Part shown: piece by piece, positions 33,661-46,422 of the stretch
Layout: every line of letters starts with the position of its first letter
Position numbering within the stretch: position 1 is the first letter of the stretch
DNA from: Quillaja saponaria
Lineage: Eukaryota; Streptophyta; Magnoliopsida; Fabales; Quillajaceae
Assembly: GCA_029379385.1 (NCBI GenBank)
Contig: CM055611.1
Span: forward strand, 17,678,062-17,742,061
Direction of reading: 5' to 3'
DNA: 64,000 nt
Notes under the pieces: generated by a model
Told to the model about the DNA's origin: nothing
What the model saw: only the letters and a program-made list of their open reading frames with translations
Database searches by the model: none
Made by a program: the position numbers and the translations under genes

Positions 33661-34800
33661 GTATTTTTACGTCCTTTAAGTAAATTAATTTATAAAATAA
33701 AAATTTATTATTTAATAAGTTGAAAAATGTACTAATTTAGGTTCTGACTATTTCAAAATTGTTGAGATTGTAATTAGTAAAAAAAGAATTTTATTCTGAT
33801 CAGGTCCCTGTAAGATTTAATTATTTTTATTTTGATCATCTGAGATTTTTTTTTAATTTTTAAATTTAATTTTTAAATAATACAAAAGTATTAAATTTGA
33901 CTTATACATAACTTTTAGTTAATATGGTTAAAAATAAATAAAGAAAAAAATTTATGAATTATGAAAAATTCCATTTTTTTGAAAAAAAAATTATAATATT
34001 TAAAATTGAGAAAACAAACTTGTCTAATAATTGAGTCAATATTTATTTTTTTTCTTTTCATGTATTGCTATTTATTTTTTTCATCATCTCCCATAAATAT
34101 GTTAACTAAGTTCAGTCTGATTTGATCTCAATTTAATTATTTTAACTTGATTAAAAACTCAATAGAAATAAATTAACTTATGAATAATTTAAATAAAAAA
34201 AACTAATCATAAAAGACCTGAATTTAAAAAATAAAAAAACAAATTTTTAAAAGTTAAAATAAAAAATAATGTAATCCTCGCAAACTAAGTAAGCCTTCAT
34301 TTCTTTCTTTTTCTAATCAAACTGGCCCACCAATTTTCAACAACATTTTACTTCTTTTCTTCTTCTTCTTCTTCTTTATCTTGTTGGCAGCTTTCTTTGA
34401 TTCTCTATTTCTTTTTGTCTTAATTTTCTTCCCCAGTTGACTGAAAGAGAATGCCTCCTCCATCATTAGGAAGAATAAAATCTAGTCTTGTAATATTATC
34501 ACACTTTTATCAATTTTATTTCATACTTATTTAAATATTTTTTTTAATGTAACCCTAGTTCTAACACCATTAATAACTTGATTGAAGATTATGATTTAAA
34601 TTTAAAAATTTTGTCATGTGTGCTAAGTTAATAAAATAAATTTCTCACTCCTATTCATCACCTCCCTCTAACATTATAAAATTAGATTTTGTGATGATTT
34701 ATATATTTTAAAATAAAATTAATAAAAAAGATAATATAAGACCAAATTGGTGAAATATAATAATTTTAGGATGAAACGGAACAAATTATATACTATCAAG
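33661..34800 (+). repeat. Orphan copy of the NLR upstream flank
   Basis: 33665-33780 matches 21925-22045, just upstream of the intact NLR. 33780-34800 matches 12090-13080. Shared words include TTTAATAAGTTGA, TCAAAATTGTTGAGATTGT and TTGTTGGCAGCTTTCTTTGA. No NLR exon follows, so this is another gene-less duplicate. A CTT/TTC microsatellite lies at about 34355-34376. Confidence 0.7.
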
Positions 34801-35177
34801 ACATTTTTTTTTTATCAATTCAGCATACACATGCCCTGACTAGGACTAAATTCAAACATGATCATCCTGGATTCAGATTAAAATTTTAACTACAAAATTT
34901 AAAATTTTATTTTAATTCAGATCACAATTTAGATTCTAAATCGAAATTCAGTATAAGAATTCAAATTCGTATTCAAATAATGCTATATTTAAAATTATTT
35001 GATTTGAATCTCAATATAATTTAAATATAAATATAATTAATAACAATTTAAATTAAATTAATAATTTTCTTCCAAATTTTAATAATGTCAAGATAAAAAA
35101 AGACATTTTAAATATCTTAAAAGTTATGAGATAAAATATTAATTTATTATTATAAAAAATAAATATACTTTCTTTCT
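34801..35177. other. Intergenic AT-rich
   Basis: AT-rich sequence with repeated AAATTCAAATT-like words. No coding signal. Confidence 0.5.
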
Positions 35178-37430
35178 TTTTTTTGCTAAGAAGTAATTTA
35201 TTGAAAAAGATCAAAGGGTACAAGGTGGAACTTCTCTAGGGAGCCCACATGGTGGATACAAGGAGAAACATCACCAGTGATATGGTTACAAAAAGCCCAT
35301 TAAGCTAAATTAGCAGCACATATGTTGGCTATCCTACTAACTTTCTTGGCAACCCAAATAAAATTCAAATTAAGCACTAAGAGAGCGTATGCAATGTTAG
35401 GCTCAATAAGCCAATCAGGGCAGCTGGCAGGACAGTTAAGAGCAGTTATAACAATAGAGCTTGCACTTTCTAAACTATATTGGACATTACCGCTGGACTT
35501 TTGAATAAGAGAAGCTGCAAGCTTGCAAGCTTCTGCTTCTACAATAATACTATTAGAGGTGCTGGTTTACTCAGTAAAAGCATGGATCACAGAGCCTGTA
35601 TAATCTCTAGCAATTGCCGCAATCCAATAGCCTTCATCACTAGAAAATGCTCCAAAGTTAATTTTGATCCATCCTTGTGGAGGAGGGGACCAATTATCTA
35701 CTTTGAGTGGTCTACTATGGATCAAAGATGAGTGATAACAGTTCATCAAATCTCTTCTTAAGATTGGAAACTAAGTCTATGAGGCTCTAGTCTGGTGAAA
35801 TTCTGATTGTGCACTGCTTGGTTCTTGTAAAACTAGTGTGAATCAAGGGCAAGAGAGGCATAACTCAGAAGGTGCCTATTATCAAGGCCTAAAGTTGTTG
35901 ACTACTACCATTTTGTTAATAAGGAAGCCAAACCATTCTTGAGCATTTCAGTGAGAGAAAGCATTAATCTGAATACCCCAAGGTGAGATGATCCAAGGTT
36001 TCCTCATGAAATCATAGTGGAAAAGGATGTGTTTCATATTTTCCTTAGGATGGCCACATACAAGACAGGAAGTGTCCAATTGAATACCATAGGAAGCAAG
36101 AATTGTTTTGGTTGGGATGATATTACACAAAACTTGCCACCATAGGAATTTGAGTCTTTTGGTAAGCTTGGAGTTCCAAAGAGCTAACCATGTTTTTTTA
36201 ATCTAGAATTTTCAAACTATTAAAACAATGGTCCTAGTCCACAAGATAAGCAAACTTGACAATGAATATACTATTCTTCATAAGAACCCAATCCATTTAT
36301 CTGGCTGGGAACAACAGGCAAATGCATTTGAAGGATGGTATCTGCATATTGAGAGCTGAAGTTGTCATAGAGCTTATTCACATTCCATCTTTGAGTTGAG
36401 ATGTCAATAAGGGTCAGACACAGTCATAAGTCCAAGTCTAGGATAACCAATAAGAAGAATGTAGAAGTTCTCTGAAATAGGAACCCATGGATCTTTCCAT
36501 ATTAATGTGTCCCTCCCATTACTAACTTGAATGCAAGCTCCTTTTGCCACAATGTCTTTACTGCTGGAGATACCACGCTAAAGCCATGAAGAGATTCTAG
36601 AATGACTGGGGTTGAGAAAAGCTTGATTTCTGAAATATTTATGCTTCAAAGTTTAAGCCCAAAGGGCATTAGGCTCATTTAAAATTCTCTAGCCAATTTT
36701 TGCAAGTTATGCTTCATTAACATCTTGAACTTTGTGAAAGTCTAAGCCTTCATAAGATTTTGGCATACATATTTTATCCCAAGCTTGAAGATACAGGGCT
36801 CTTTTAGAATCTTGGTTAACCCCCCACCAAAACTTCTCGAAAAGTCCATTCATCTCATTAGTTACAGATTAAGGCATCATGAGAGTTTAAGAAGTGTAAT
36901 GGGATATTGCTTGCTCGACTGACTTGATTAGAATTAATCTACCAGCCTTAGGAAGTGTGTGTGACTTCCAACCAGCAACTCGAGATTAAACTCTGTTGAG
37001 AACATCTGAAAAGGTAGCCTTTTTTATACATGTTGAATAGATGAAGGTAGACCAAGATATTTAGCTGTAAAATCACCTTGTGAAAGGTGCAGTAAGTTTG
37101 CAGTTTCTACCTTTGAGTCATCAATGACATTTCTACTGAAGAAGATCCCGAACTTAGCAAAGTTTATTTTTTGTCCTGATCATAAGCAATATATATTGAG
37201 TATTTCTTGAAGCACATAAGCTTGCTTATGAGAAGCATGTGAAAAGATGATAAAATCATCAGCAAAAAGTAGGTGGGAGAGTATTGGACCACTTATTGAA
37301 ATCTTGATACCCTGAGAGTAACCCTCAACCATATATTTATTAATGAGTCTGGAAAGGAGCTCAGTACGAAGGATAAATAAATATGGAGAAAGAGGATCTC
37401 CTTGCCTTAAGCCTCTTTGAGATTTGAATG
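35178..37430 (-). mobile_element. 5'-truncated LINE (L1-type), RT to RNase H
   Basis: On the minus strand, from 37430 down, the order is an RT segment with LRQGDPLSPYLFIL-like and LLFADDFIIF boxes (about 37390-37240), further RT, and a zf-RVT block. The zf-RVT block has CNIIPTKTILASYGI and CLVCGHPKENMKHILFHY at 36130-35990. An RNase H-like domain follows, with PPPQGWIKINFGAFSSDEG at 35700-35640. The poly-A end is the T-rich tract at 35168-35185. Many stops make it inactive. The 5' half, including the endonuclease, is missing, as is common for LINE insertions. Confidence 0.85.
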
Positions 37431-40229
37431 ATAGTAAATATTATCTGTTTATATTTTATCTTATGGTATGCATCATATATGTTTGATAAAATGCCTGTTA
37501 GAACTTTGCATATGGGTTTTTTAAAAGTTGCTTTTATTTATACCGGATACCTGTTATTGTTCCTATCTTGATTTCTAACTAATTTCTTCTGATTTTCTGT
37601 CAGCAATGGCATTAGTAAAGGAAAAAAAAGGTATATGCAAAGTTTTTGGTTCCAATATGTAATATTGTTTGTATTACCTATACAAACAAACTAAGCCTAA
37701 GTTTTAGAATTTTGAGAGCTTTCCTCACTGTATGGATATATGAAGAGAATGGGAGTTGGTGCACACCTGCTTGCATTCTTTCTGTTATGTGATTTTATTG
37801 TATCTGCCTATTATCTCTCTTTTAGTGCTAAATCTTTTTGTTTATGCACAAAAAATGACGAGGAAGAAAGGAAAGGGAGCAATCCAGTGACCAGCTTTAG
37901 CTTTTTTTTTTTTTTTTTTTTTTGCAATTTCAGTTGTTTATTTTAACATATTTTATGTGTGATTTTTTTTTTCAACTATTTAAATTTAAGATCTTGATAT
38001 GTGAGTATTATTACTTCAGTTAGCATATTGTGTTATATTTAACTGCTCATGATATTTCACTGAAATTATGGTAGCATGTTCTCTATTTGATTTTATTTTT
38101 ACTTTTTAACTAATTGTGAGTTCCATTACTGTATGACAAATAAATTCTTTTATAGGGCTTTTGTAGAATATCTTTTATTTATTTATTTAATTTTTTTTTT
38201 AACTCAATCTCACAGTTCCAAGCTTATACGCACCAGGTAATTATACTCTTTTGGTACACCTTGGTGTGTACCGAATATGCACTAAATTTTCTTCTTTTTT
38301 TTCCCCCTAATTCAGGTTCAACTCATTTGATACCTTTGGTCATTAGTGATAATTAAAGAAAACTTAAATGTATTGACAAACAAAGTACGAAATTGCATTC
38401 AAGCAAAACTAGTTTTGATGAAATTATTTTGAATAGAATTTCTAATTACGTAATTACACACCTATTAATTTCCTTTATTTATGTAATATTTCTTTATATT
38501 TAGTAAGTTTTATTCTGTGAGTAAATCTTTATATGTCTTGTTTTCATATATAAATATATTTAATTATATATTTTTAATTATGTAACTTAACATACCCTAC
38601 CATACTTGCACCATGATTTTTTAGAAAATGACAAACCTACGTAACCATATCATACTGTACCACACCAAAGTACCCATATCGATGCTTCCTAGTCTGGTAG
38701 CAAAATTAAGTGCTTGACAATTATAATTTTCAGCAATAATCATATTATGTAGTTGGTTTTTACTTTTTAGTATAATTATTTAGTAAGAGCTAAAATCAGC
38801 ACCGTTGTTATTGCAAGAATTTGAGTTTTTTTTTCCTCTGAATTGTCTGGAAGATTGGAAGAGTCAAAATGATTTGTGTGTTTGTTTAATGAACTGAATA
38901 GACGAAAATGTTTTGTCTAATTGTGGTGCTTACATTGACAGAAAAAAATGGTAGGTCCAGAAGAATGCTGATCAAAACGTTGGCACCGTTGAAGGCATGG
39001 AACACAATTTTCTTTTTTCTCTTTTTCTCTTTTATTTATTTATTTATTTTTATTTTTTAAATAGGGAGCTGGTAGAGCCTCTTATTTTGGGTTTATTGTG
39101 TTGCTAAAATGAAAAATAAAATAAAAATTGTAAACTGAAAGTGATCTACAATAAAATCATAGGTGGCTTTGGGTACCAAACATGATGTAGCATGAGGAAA
39201 GAGAATTTGTTTTCTTCATGTTCAGACTGCACAAATACTTGAGTAGTTCTGAATTCTAAAGGGAATATAACTTTCCTGTTATGTCTACACTCATGTTGAC
39301 TATCTGTTAAACCTTACTTGAAAAAGCTTATGATAATTTATCTTTGCATACCTATTGTCATGGAATTTGTAATTATTTTGAGCTGGGATGCAGATTATGG
39401 TATGACAAAAATTTGAGCAATTTCCGAAAGATAATTGGTTGGAGAATGTAGGTTCTGTTAGTCTATGGAACAACATTTTCATCAATACATTTGTTGTGTT
39501 TTAATGTAAGACTGAGTTTACTGTTATGGATAATGATAGCTGGAGGATATAGGTTCTTAGTTTATGGATAAACATTTCCAGAGCTAGCCATACATACGCA
39601 TGCCTGTATAAGGCCAGCTCTTCATTAATCTTTTTTTTTTTTTTTTTCTTCTGTTATATGGAGTATTATTCTACCTATACAAAATCCTTCTTTTCTTCAT
39701 GGGAATAGGATTCTGGTTTTGCAGAATTGCATCTTCACATTCTAAGTAACAATAGTTAAGCTTTGATGGATCTGCCAATTAAGATATACAATATGGTTCC
39801 TATGAACAGAGCTCAGTATGTTATGATTGTAAGATTGTGTTCAAGTTATATGTGTAATTCATAATTAGATTTGTAAGTTTTATATGCAAAATACTTACTA
39901 TGTGAAATGAAATGTGCTTTTATCAATGGGTACGTCAGACTATTGCATGATGTTCTAACAATTTTTGTTTAAAAGGTCACTAATTCAAGTCTCCATAATA
40001 CTTATTGTAAATAAGTAGAATTGTTGTTTGTAAGGCATTTTATTTATATTATCTACCTTGTTATGTGCATATTTCTAAGACCCTGTCTCTCACTGTCTCA
40101 GTTTTTCTCTGGTTTCTTATATTTCTTTAATCCATTAAACTCACTACTTGCCTTTTTCTTCTTTCTTTTTCCTTTGAATTGGATTGGTTGAATATAAATG
40201 GGAAGAACACTAAATAATATTGGAGAGCT
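37431..40229. other. Long intergenic stretch, no gene recognised
   Basis: Composition is somewhat less AT-rich than elsewhere and some splice-like signals occur (CTGTCAG at about 37605), but no exon with a recognisable product was found. Homopolymer T runs lie at 37904-37923 and 39633-39648. A short direct repeat (GGAGAATGTAGGTTCT / GGAGGATATAGGTTCT) lies at about 39440 and 39541. It could be intron or UTR of an undetected gene. Confidence 0.4.
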
Positions 40230-40560
40230 CACTACAAGACAATTCAGTATCATAGACCGCAAAATGCAGTCTCTAATAGTCCAATTCCGGTCTTTGATGT
40301 GTAGTCTCAAGTACCCTAGTGTCTAATGTTACGTATCAGAGACCGCATTGTCTCTGATACTATTAGGGACCTCATATTTTACTATCAGATAAGCTGTGGT
40401 CTCCTTTGCTCATTAATCTTGTTATCAAAGACCACTTGCGGCCTCTAATAGTTGGTCTCTGATAATCTTCAGAGACTATATTACAATATCTAATAGTCGG
40501 TCTTTGATACTTATTAGAGGCTGCTTGTTGTCATTGATGATATAAAATAAAATTATAATA
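40230..40560 (+). mobile_element. Terminal region of a CACTA (En/Spm) element
   Basis: CACTACAAGACAATTCAGTA starts at 40230, matching the plant CACTA terminus CACTACAAGAAAA. It is followed by dense subterminal repeats in both orientations: AGAGACCGC, GTCTCTGATA, GGTCTCTGAT, CTAATAGTCGGTCTTTGATA. These are typical transposase-binding subterminal arrays. The opposite terminus (TCTTGTAGTG) was not found downstream, so the element is truncated or its other end has decayed. Confidence 0.75.
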
Positions 40561-40790
40561 TCATTAAAATATATTTTTTGAATTTAAAATACCTATCGAT
40601 TTTAAAAATAACAATAGAGTACTAAATTCAAAAATCACAAGTTTTTATTAATAAACATAAATGACAAATCAATTCAAGATTTTATAGTATCAAATTTGTT
40701 TACATTATAAAGTTCAAACAACGACAAACTAAAACTAATGTCGTGCTAAATCAACATCCATGTCTTGATCACGTGATTTTTCATCCTGAG

Positions 40791-40944
40791 TGATTTTTCA
40801 TCCTGAGATTGTTGAGCCCCCGAAGATGAAATAATAGCCTGCAGTGAAACAATATTATAGGAATCAGTGATTTTTCATCCTGAGATTGTTGAGCCCCCGA
40901 AGATGAAATAATAGCCTGCAGTGAAACAATATTATAGGAATCAA
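40791..40944. repeat. Perfect 77-bp tandem duplication
   Basis: The unit starting TGATTTTTCATCCTGAGATT and ending TATTATAGGAATCA occurs twice with no visible difference (40791-40867 and 40868-40944). It is preceded by a partial third start. Identity suggests a recent event or an assembly duplication. Confidence 0.88.
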
Positions 40945-43586
40945 TTTCATATTATACTTTGACATGTAATTAATTAGCATATTAAGAAAAATACTTAATA
41001 ACATAACAAAGTTCTTTACACATACTACATTCTTTTCGTATGCATGTGGTCTTATAGAAACATACATAAAAAAATATATATATATTTGCCTCCAATACGT
41101 TAAGGATCTTTTAGAAGTAAAATTATGAAAGATTGGAATTAGTTTTCAGTTAACAGTATGTACAACTTGAATTAAGGCATAATTTTTAGCTTATCCCTTC
41201 TACATAGATAAAGACTACTGAATACTGAATCACTATACCTTTTTAATTTGGTTCCTCGAGATATGTCTGTTGGGCAATTTATTCACATTTTAAGTAGCAG
41301 GCTACATTTGGCTTCTGGGAAAGCTCTAACTTGTTTTTGTGAAAAACACCTTACCCCAAACCAGTAAAAGATGAAATGCACTAGAGGTCCAAAAGTTGAA
41401 CAACGGCTTCAATATTCTTTACCAAAATGCCTTTAAGGAAAAAGCACGTAAGAAGTGATATTATCAAATTTGACCAGTGCAGGACAAAAACCTTCAATGA
41501 TCTCTACATCACTAAGACAAATATTAGCATTGTTAAATTTGATGGAATTGCTGCCACTGCAAATAAAACTTAAGCCACATGCCATTGCTAATGTTGTTTA
41601 TCTACCGCAGTATAAAAGTGTTTCTTCAATAACTTTATCCTTCAGACTTATAAATGCAATTTTGAGTAAAAGCAGCACAGAAAGCCAAATCATAATGAGT
41701 TTTATACAAAGACTGGACGAACACCATGTGCAAACACAATCATCCTGACAGACAAGCACCCATGCACATAATAGATGCATGCTACTACATGATTGAGGCT
41801 GTCTGAATTTCAGCAAAGGAAGTGATTCTTATATGAATGCCATATTTAAATGATCAATAAAATATAAAGATTTTTTTCTTAGAAAAGAGAAAGAAAAAAG
41901 GGAAAAAAGAAAGCTGGTATGTATCCACATAAACAACAGCATTTACCAAAGAATTGATAGTATTGAAACAATTTATTAATATGTAATTATTTAATAATAA
42001 GATCAGGACAGAGAACAGGATTTTACTCTCAAATTCTTTCAAGATTAGAAATTCCTTTGCCATTTCCCTTTGAATCCTCTGCCTTCAAACACGACACACC
42101 ATAAAAATTAGTAACTGAACTTTAAGGCATAACCAACAAGGAGGTTAAATTTAATAATTTGAAAAGGCAAGACATACAAATAATACGTTCCAGCTCCACA
42201 GAAGCAAACATGGACTTAAATTCAAAGAAGCTACTTAGACCTTCATGAAGCACATTAATATCTTAAGAAATATAAGCATGGGAATTAAACAAAGCACGAC
42301 ACGGAATGACAGTTGAGGTTGATAATCTGTACTGGGTAGAGAGTGACAAAGTTAAGCTAAGAAATGAGATATCTATCCAAAGATAAGGTTATTAACAACA
42401 GAAAATCAGACAAGAGAAAGGTGCTTGAGATGGTCTTGTAAAAAACAATGACAGTAAACAAATTCATCTGCCCGAGCATTGTCTGACATCACTCCGATAG
42501 GAGATACAGAAAGAATTCAAGATCCGAAATCCTATTAGCAGCTCTCATGTTCTAGTTTTGGTTTGAAATGCTTAGTATTTGAAACAGAAAATGCGAAAAC
42601 AAGACAACCCGAAATCCAATCCAATTCTTTGTTGCATTGAGATAGTTTCCAAGGTGAATAGATCATGTCTGCTCTACACCTGACACAATTATCTTCCTGT
42701 AAACAGAATTCCAACAATCAAACAAGATCCCAAACCTGTGCACATAGCCACATACATATATAACAAGAACACTAAATGGCCGAAACACATACATGAGAAA
42801 ATTAAACATTATCGTGGAGATAAACATAAGGATTAAGGGGCACACCACAAGTTCTCATAAAATTATTTTATAACCTCACAATCTCGTTATTTTCTCATTC
42901 TTATCTGTCATCACAAATTCTAATTTATAATTTTTGAAAGGAGTGATAAAAAATAAATGAGATAGAAATTTTCTTTTTCTTTTATTTTTTTTCCCAACTC
43001 AGCATACATGTGATAAAAATATTATATTTTAAGTCACCCTAATAATTTCCATCCAAAATTAGTAGTGTTAGACCAAAGGAATATATTACAAATGTTTTAA
43101 ACTTTATGAAATTATATTAACCAAAAAAATATTTTTGGTATGAAATTAATAAAAATATGACTTTAATTTATCATGATAGGAGATGGTTTTTATTTTGTCA
43201 AAAAAAATAAAATAAAATTGATATCACTATCGGTGATAAATTATTTTCCGAGATGATTAAGTAATTGATCATAAGGACATTCATATAGATGTGGCAATGC
43301 CAATTAAACTCATTAACTTCTTGAATTAGAATTTCTTATAAAATAAATTCTAAAAAAACAATTATAAATTTTATAATCACAACATAGATAGATGGCTAGA
43401 AAATAATCAAAATATAGTTCGGGTTTAAATTTCATAGAAAATGTAGTCGGTATTATTTATAATAATAGACAAATGAAAGACTTTCTATTTCATCCACTTG
43501 AAATTTTGAAAATGGATTGGTTGAACTTGAAAATTACTGATTGAAAATTGAAATTAAAGAAATTGAATAAGTAAATAGTTGACTTG
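40945..43586. other. Long intergenic stretch, no gene recognised
   Basis: No frame above 100 codons and no motif. It may contain the interior of the CACTA element that starts at 40230, but no transposase was recognisable. 42900-43580 is AT-rich. Confidence 0.4.
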
Positions 43587-43594
43587 GATTAGTT

Positions 43595-44840
43595 TAGAGA
43601 TGGGAAATGGGCTGGGTCCAAATCGGGCCCGGCCCTGCCCCACTCTAATGGGTCTCTTAATGGGTTTTTAATGAGTCTGAGTCTGGGTATTTTTATATTT
43701 TACCCTTTAGATATGGGCAAAACCCAAGACCCGCTAGGCCTAAGATAATTTTTTAATAATATCAAAATTTATATTGTTATAATCACTATACTTTGATATT
43801 GAGTATTAAAATTTTATCATATAGAAAAATAATTTAGTATTAATAGTTTTGATATTAGAATTTGATTTTTAAATTTAAAAATTTTGAAAATGTAATGAGG
43901 AATATTACTTTTGAAAATTCATGATTTGATGAGAATTTACAAAATCATAGGTCTAGGATCAATTTCTCATCCATTCAACTACCACTCAATTTCTAATGTC
44001 GTTATTTTTTTATCGAATATTCGAATTAAGATATTACATTGGTATTATTATACATGATTTGTAATTTATCCAAAATATTAAAATTTTTAGTTAAGTTTAA
44101 CTGATTTTTATATGCACAAACATGTCACATGAGTTAAAATTTTAAAATGTCTATTGACCCGACAATATAATTTATTTATTATCCAATTTTTCTATTTCTT
44201 TCTTTGAAATTTTCAGTTGAATTTGTTATTCAATTGAGTTCATTTCTATTTTTTTTTTATCGGTAATCAAGATTTTAATTACATGTCACTAAATAACATT
44301 TGACAAAATTAGTAATAAATTGGGACAACATTTATACTTATTCGCAAGAAAATATTTAAACTGTTTAGTGCTTAAAGATATTTGGACAAAGAAGGAAATT
44401 GAAATTTTGAACAAAAAATATTAGCTTCTTTAATACAAGTATTATATTTGATTTTATTTTTTGTGTGTTTTAGCTTGCATTGTTAATTTGAAATGCCGAG
44501 TAGCTAGCAATGAAATTTTGCTCCCTTTTGTCATTTTAAGTAAACATAGAGTATTAAATTATATCAAGTGACCAAAAATTTAATGTGTCTTAAGTAAACA
44601 AATTCTTTAAAAAATTATGTTCTACTATTTTTTTTTTTTTTTTAAATTAGTAGAACATAGTTTAAAAAAAAAATTAAATAAATAAAATTTGGGTATATGA
44701 ACAGACCCATTGGGTCTGGGTCTGGGTATACCCAAAAAATGATGAATTTAAGATAAGTCTCATTTTTGGGTCTATATTGGATATGAGCAAATAAGTGGTC
44801 CGGTATGGGTTGGGCCAGACTCGGCCCATTCCCATCTCTA
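43595..44840. mobile_element. Non-autonomous hAT-type element with 8-bp target duplication
   Basis: The ends are inverted repeats: the left end TAGAGATGGGAAATGGGCTG against the reverse of the right end, TAGAGATGGGAATGGGCCGA. The element is flanked by a perfect 8-bp duplication GATTAGTT (43587-43594 and 44841-44848). Eight-bp duplications and GGGCCGGGC-type subterminal sequence fit the hAT superfamily. It is 1246 bp with an AT-rich core and no transposase frame. GGGTCTGGGTATAC-like words recur near both ends. Confidence 0.88.
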
Positions 44841-44848
44841 GATTAGTT

Positions 44849-45463
44849 GGATGGTAAGATCGGTGAACAAAATATCACTCAAACAAAAGTAAAAGCGAGA
44901 CTGGCTTTAGTGCTTTTTTTAGTCTAACTGGCCCCTTATTTCTTTGACTATTTCTTTCTGCCTTAATTTTCTGACTGGAAGAGGATGCCTCTTTTATTTT
45001 CTAAATTCCTACTTCATACATTCGCAATTGGTCTACTTGGTCGGCCATGGATGGAACAACCTGTACAGAAAATTATTAATTGGGATAACGTATTATTTAG
45101 TGCAATAAATTCCTCCTTTGGTCCACATCCTTATCGTGATTTTTTCTTAAATCCGCTTAATTCATTCAAATCATAATAGAAAACTATACAACATTGTCGT
45201 TTAATGGTCTTGTGCTGTTCTCTTGCTACAACATTCACAACATATGATTTACCCATTAATCTTTAGCTCACTAATCAATTGTATTTTGCTTTATCTTCTT
45301 CTCCGTCGGAAACCGGAGATCATATTCTTCTTCCAGACCATAGATATCTGAGGTACTTTCTTCTAGCTTTTCCTTTGAAACAATTTCCTTTTACTTGTTC
45401 TTCAGTTGACAGTTAAACTTGTATCTACTTCCTGCTAGTACAAGCTACAACAAAAGTGAGAGA
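44849..45463 (+). promoter_or_regulatory. Upstream region and leader of NLR block 2
   Basis: 44935-45240 retains words of the NLR upstream module (TTTCTTTGACTATTTCTTTC, GAAGAGGATGCCTC, CTTGCTACAACATTC). The leader at 45320-45352 (GGAGATCATATTCTTCTTCC, CATAGATATCTGAG) matches 22285-22313 of block 1, with the same GTACTTTCTTCTA donor. The start codon is at 45464. A 63-codon frame at 44985 is a chance frame in this module. Confidence 0.6.
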
Positions 45464-46422
45464 ATGGAGATTGCTATTGCCATTGCTGCAAAAGTTGTAG
45501 AATACACAGTTGCTCCTATTGGACGTCAATTGGGGCATCTTATTTTCTACAAAAGTAACGTCAAAAATCTCAAAATCCAAGTTCAAAGGCTAGAGGAGAC
45601 CAAAGACAGGATCCAACGAGATGTGGATACTGCAAAAAGGAATGGTCGGGCAATTCACACTGATGTACAGAACTGGTTAAACAAAGTGAATGAATTGATT
45701 GGAGAGGCAAGTAAATTGTTTGGAGATGAAGGCCGTGCAATAACGGGGTGTTATTCCACTGGTTCCTGTCCAAATGTTTTGTCCAATCACCGGATAAGCA
45801 GGAAATTGAACAAGTTGTTGCTGGAAGTTACCAAAATCCAACTGAATGGGAATTTGGGTTCAGTTTCTTACAAAATCCCACCACCCTCGTTGACTGTAAC
45901 GTTAGTTACCAAGGATTGCAAGGCTCTTGACTCAAGGACAAAAATTTCAACAGAGATTATGGAGAAATTGAAAGATTCTACTATTCAAACGATCGGGGTG
46001 TGGGGGTTGGCTGGTGTGGGTAAAACCACACTAGTCAAACAAGTTGCTAGACTGGCTGATGGGTCCAAGTTATTTGATAAGGTAATCATGGCTACTGCCA
46101 CTGTTAGTCCAGATGTAAGGCGGATTCAAGGTGAACTAGCAGATGCATTGGGCTTTAGATTTGACGAGGAGACCGAAGTGGGAAGAGCAAATCTGTTATG
46201 CCAGAGGATAAGTCAGGAAAATAACATTCTTATTATTATTGATGATATATGGGGAGGTTTTGAGTTGGAAAGAATAGGAGTTATGTTAGGGGAAGGCCAT
46301 AAGGGAAGTAAATTGTTGCTGACATCTAGAAGTCATGATGTGTTAAAGCGTGAGATGGGCATTCAAGTGGGATTCCGACTCAAGTCTTACAAGAAAAGGA
46401 GGCTTGGACTTTATTTGAAGAA

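Noticed and set aside
41455..42848. Several frames of 60-97 codons on both strands
   Set aside because: They have no domain motifs, are short and overlap each other. Probably chance frames in non-coding DNA.
44985..45176. 63-codon + frame before NLR block 2
   Set aside because: It falls in the duplicated upstream module, and the frame is not kept in the copies at 13.3 and 21.0 kb.
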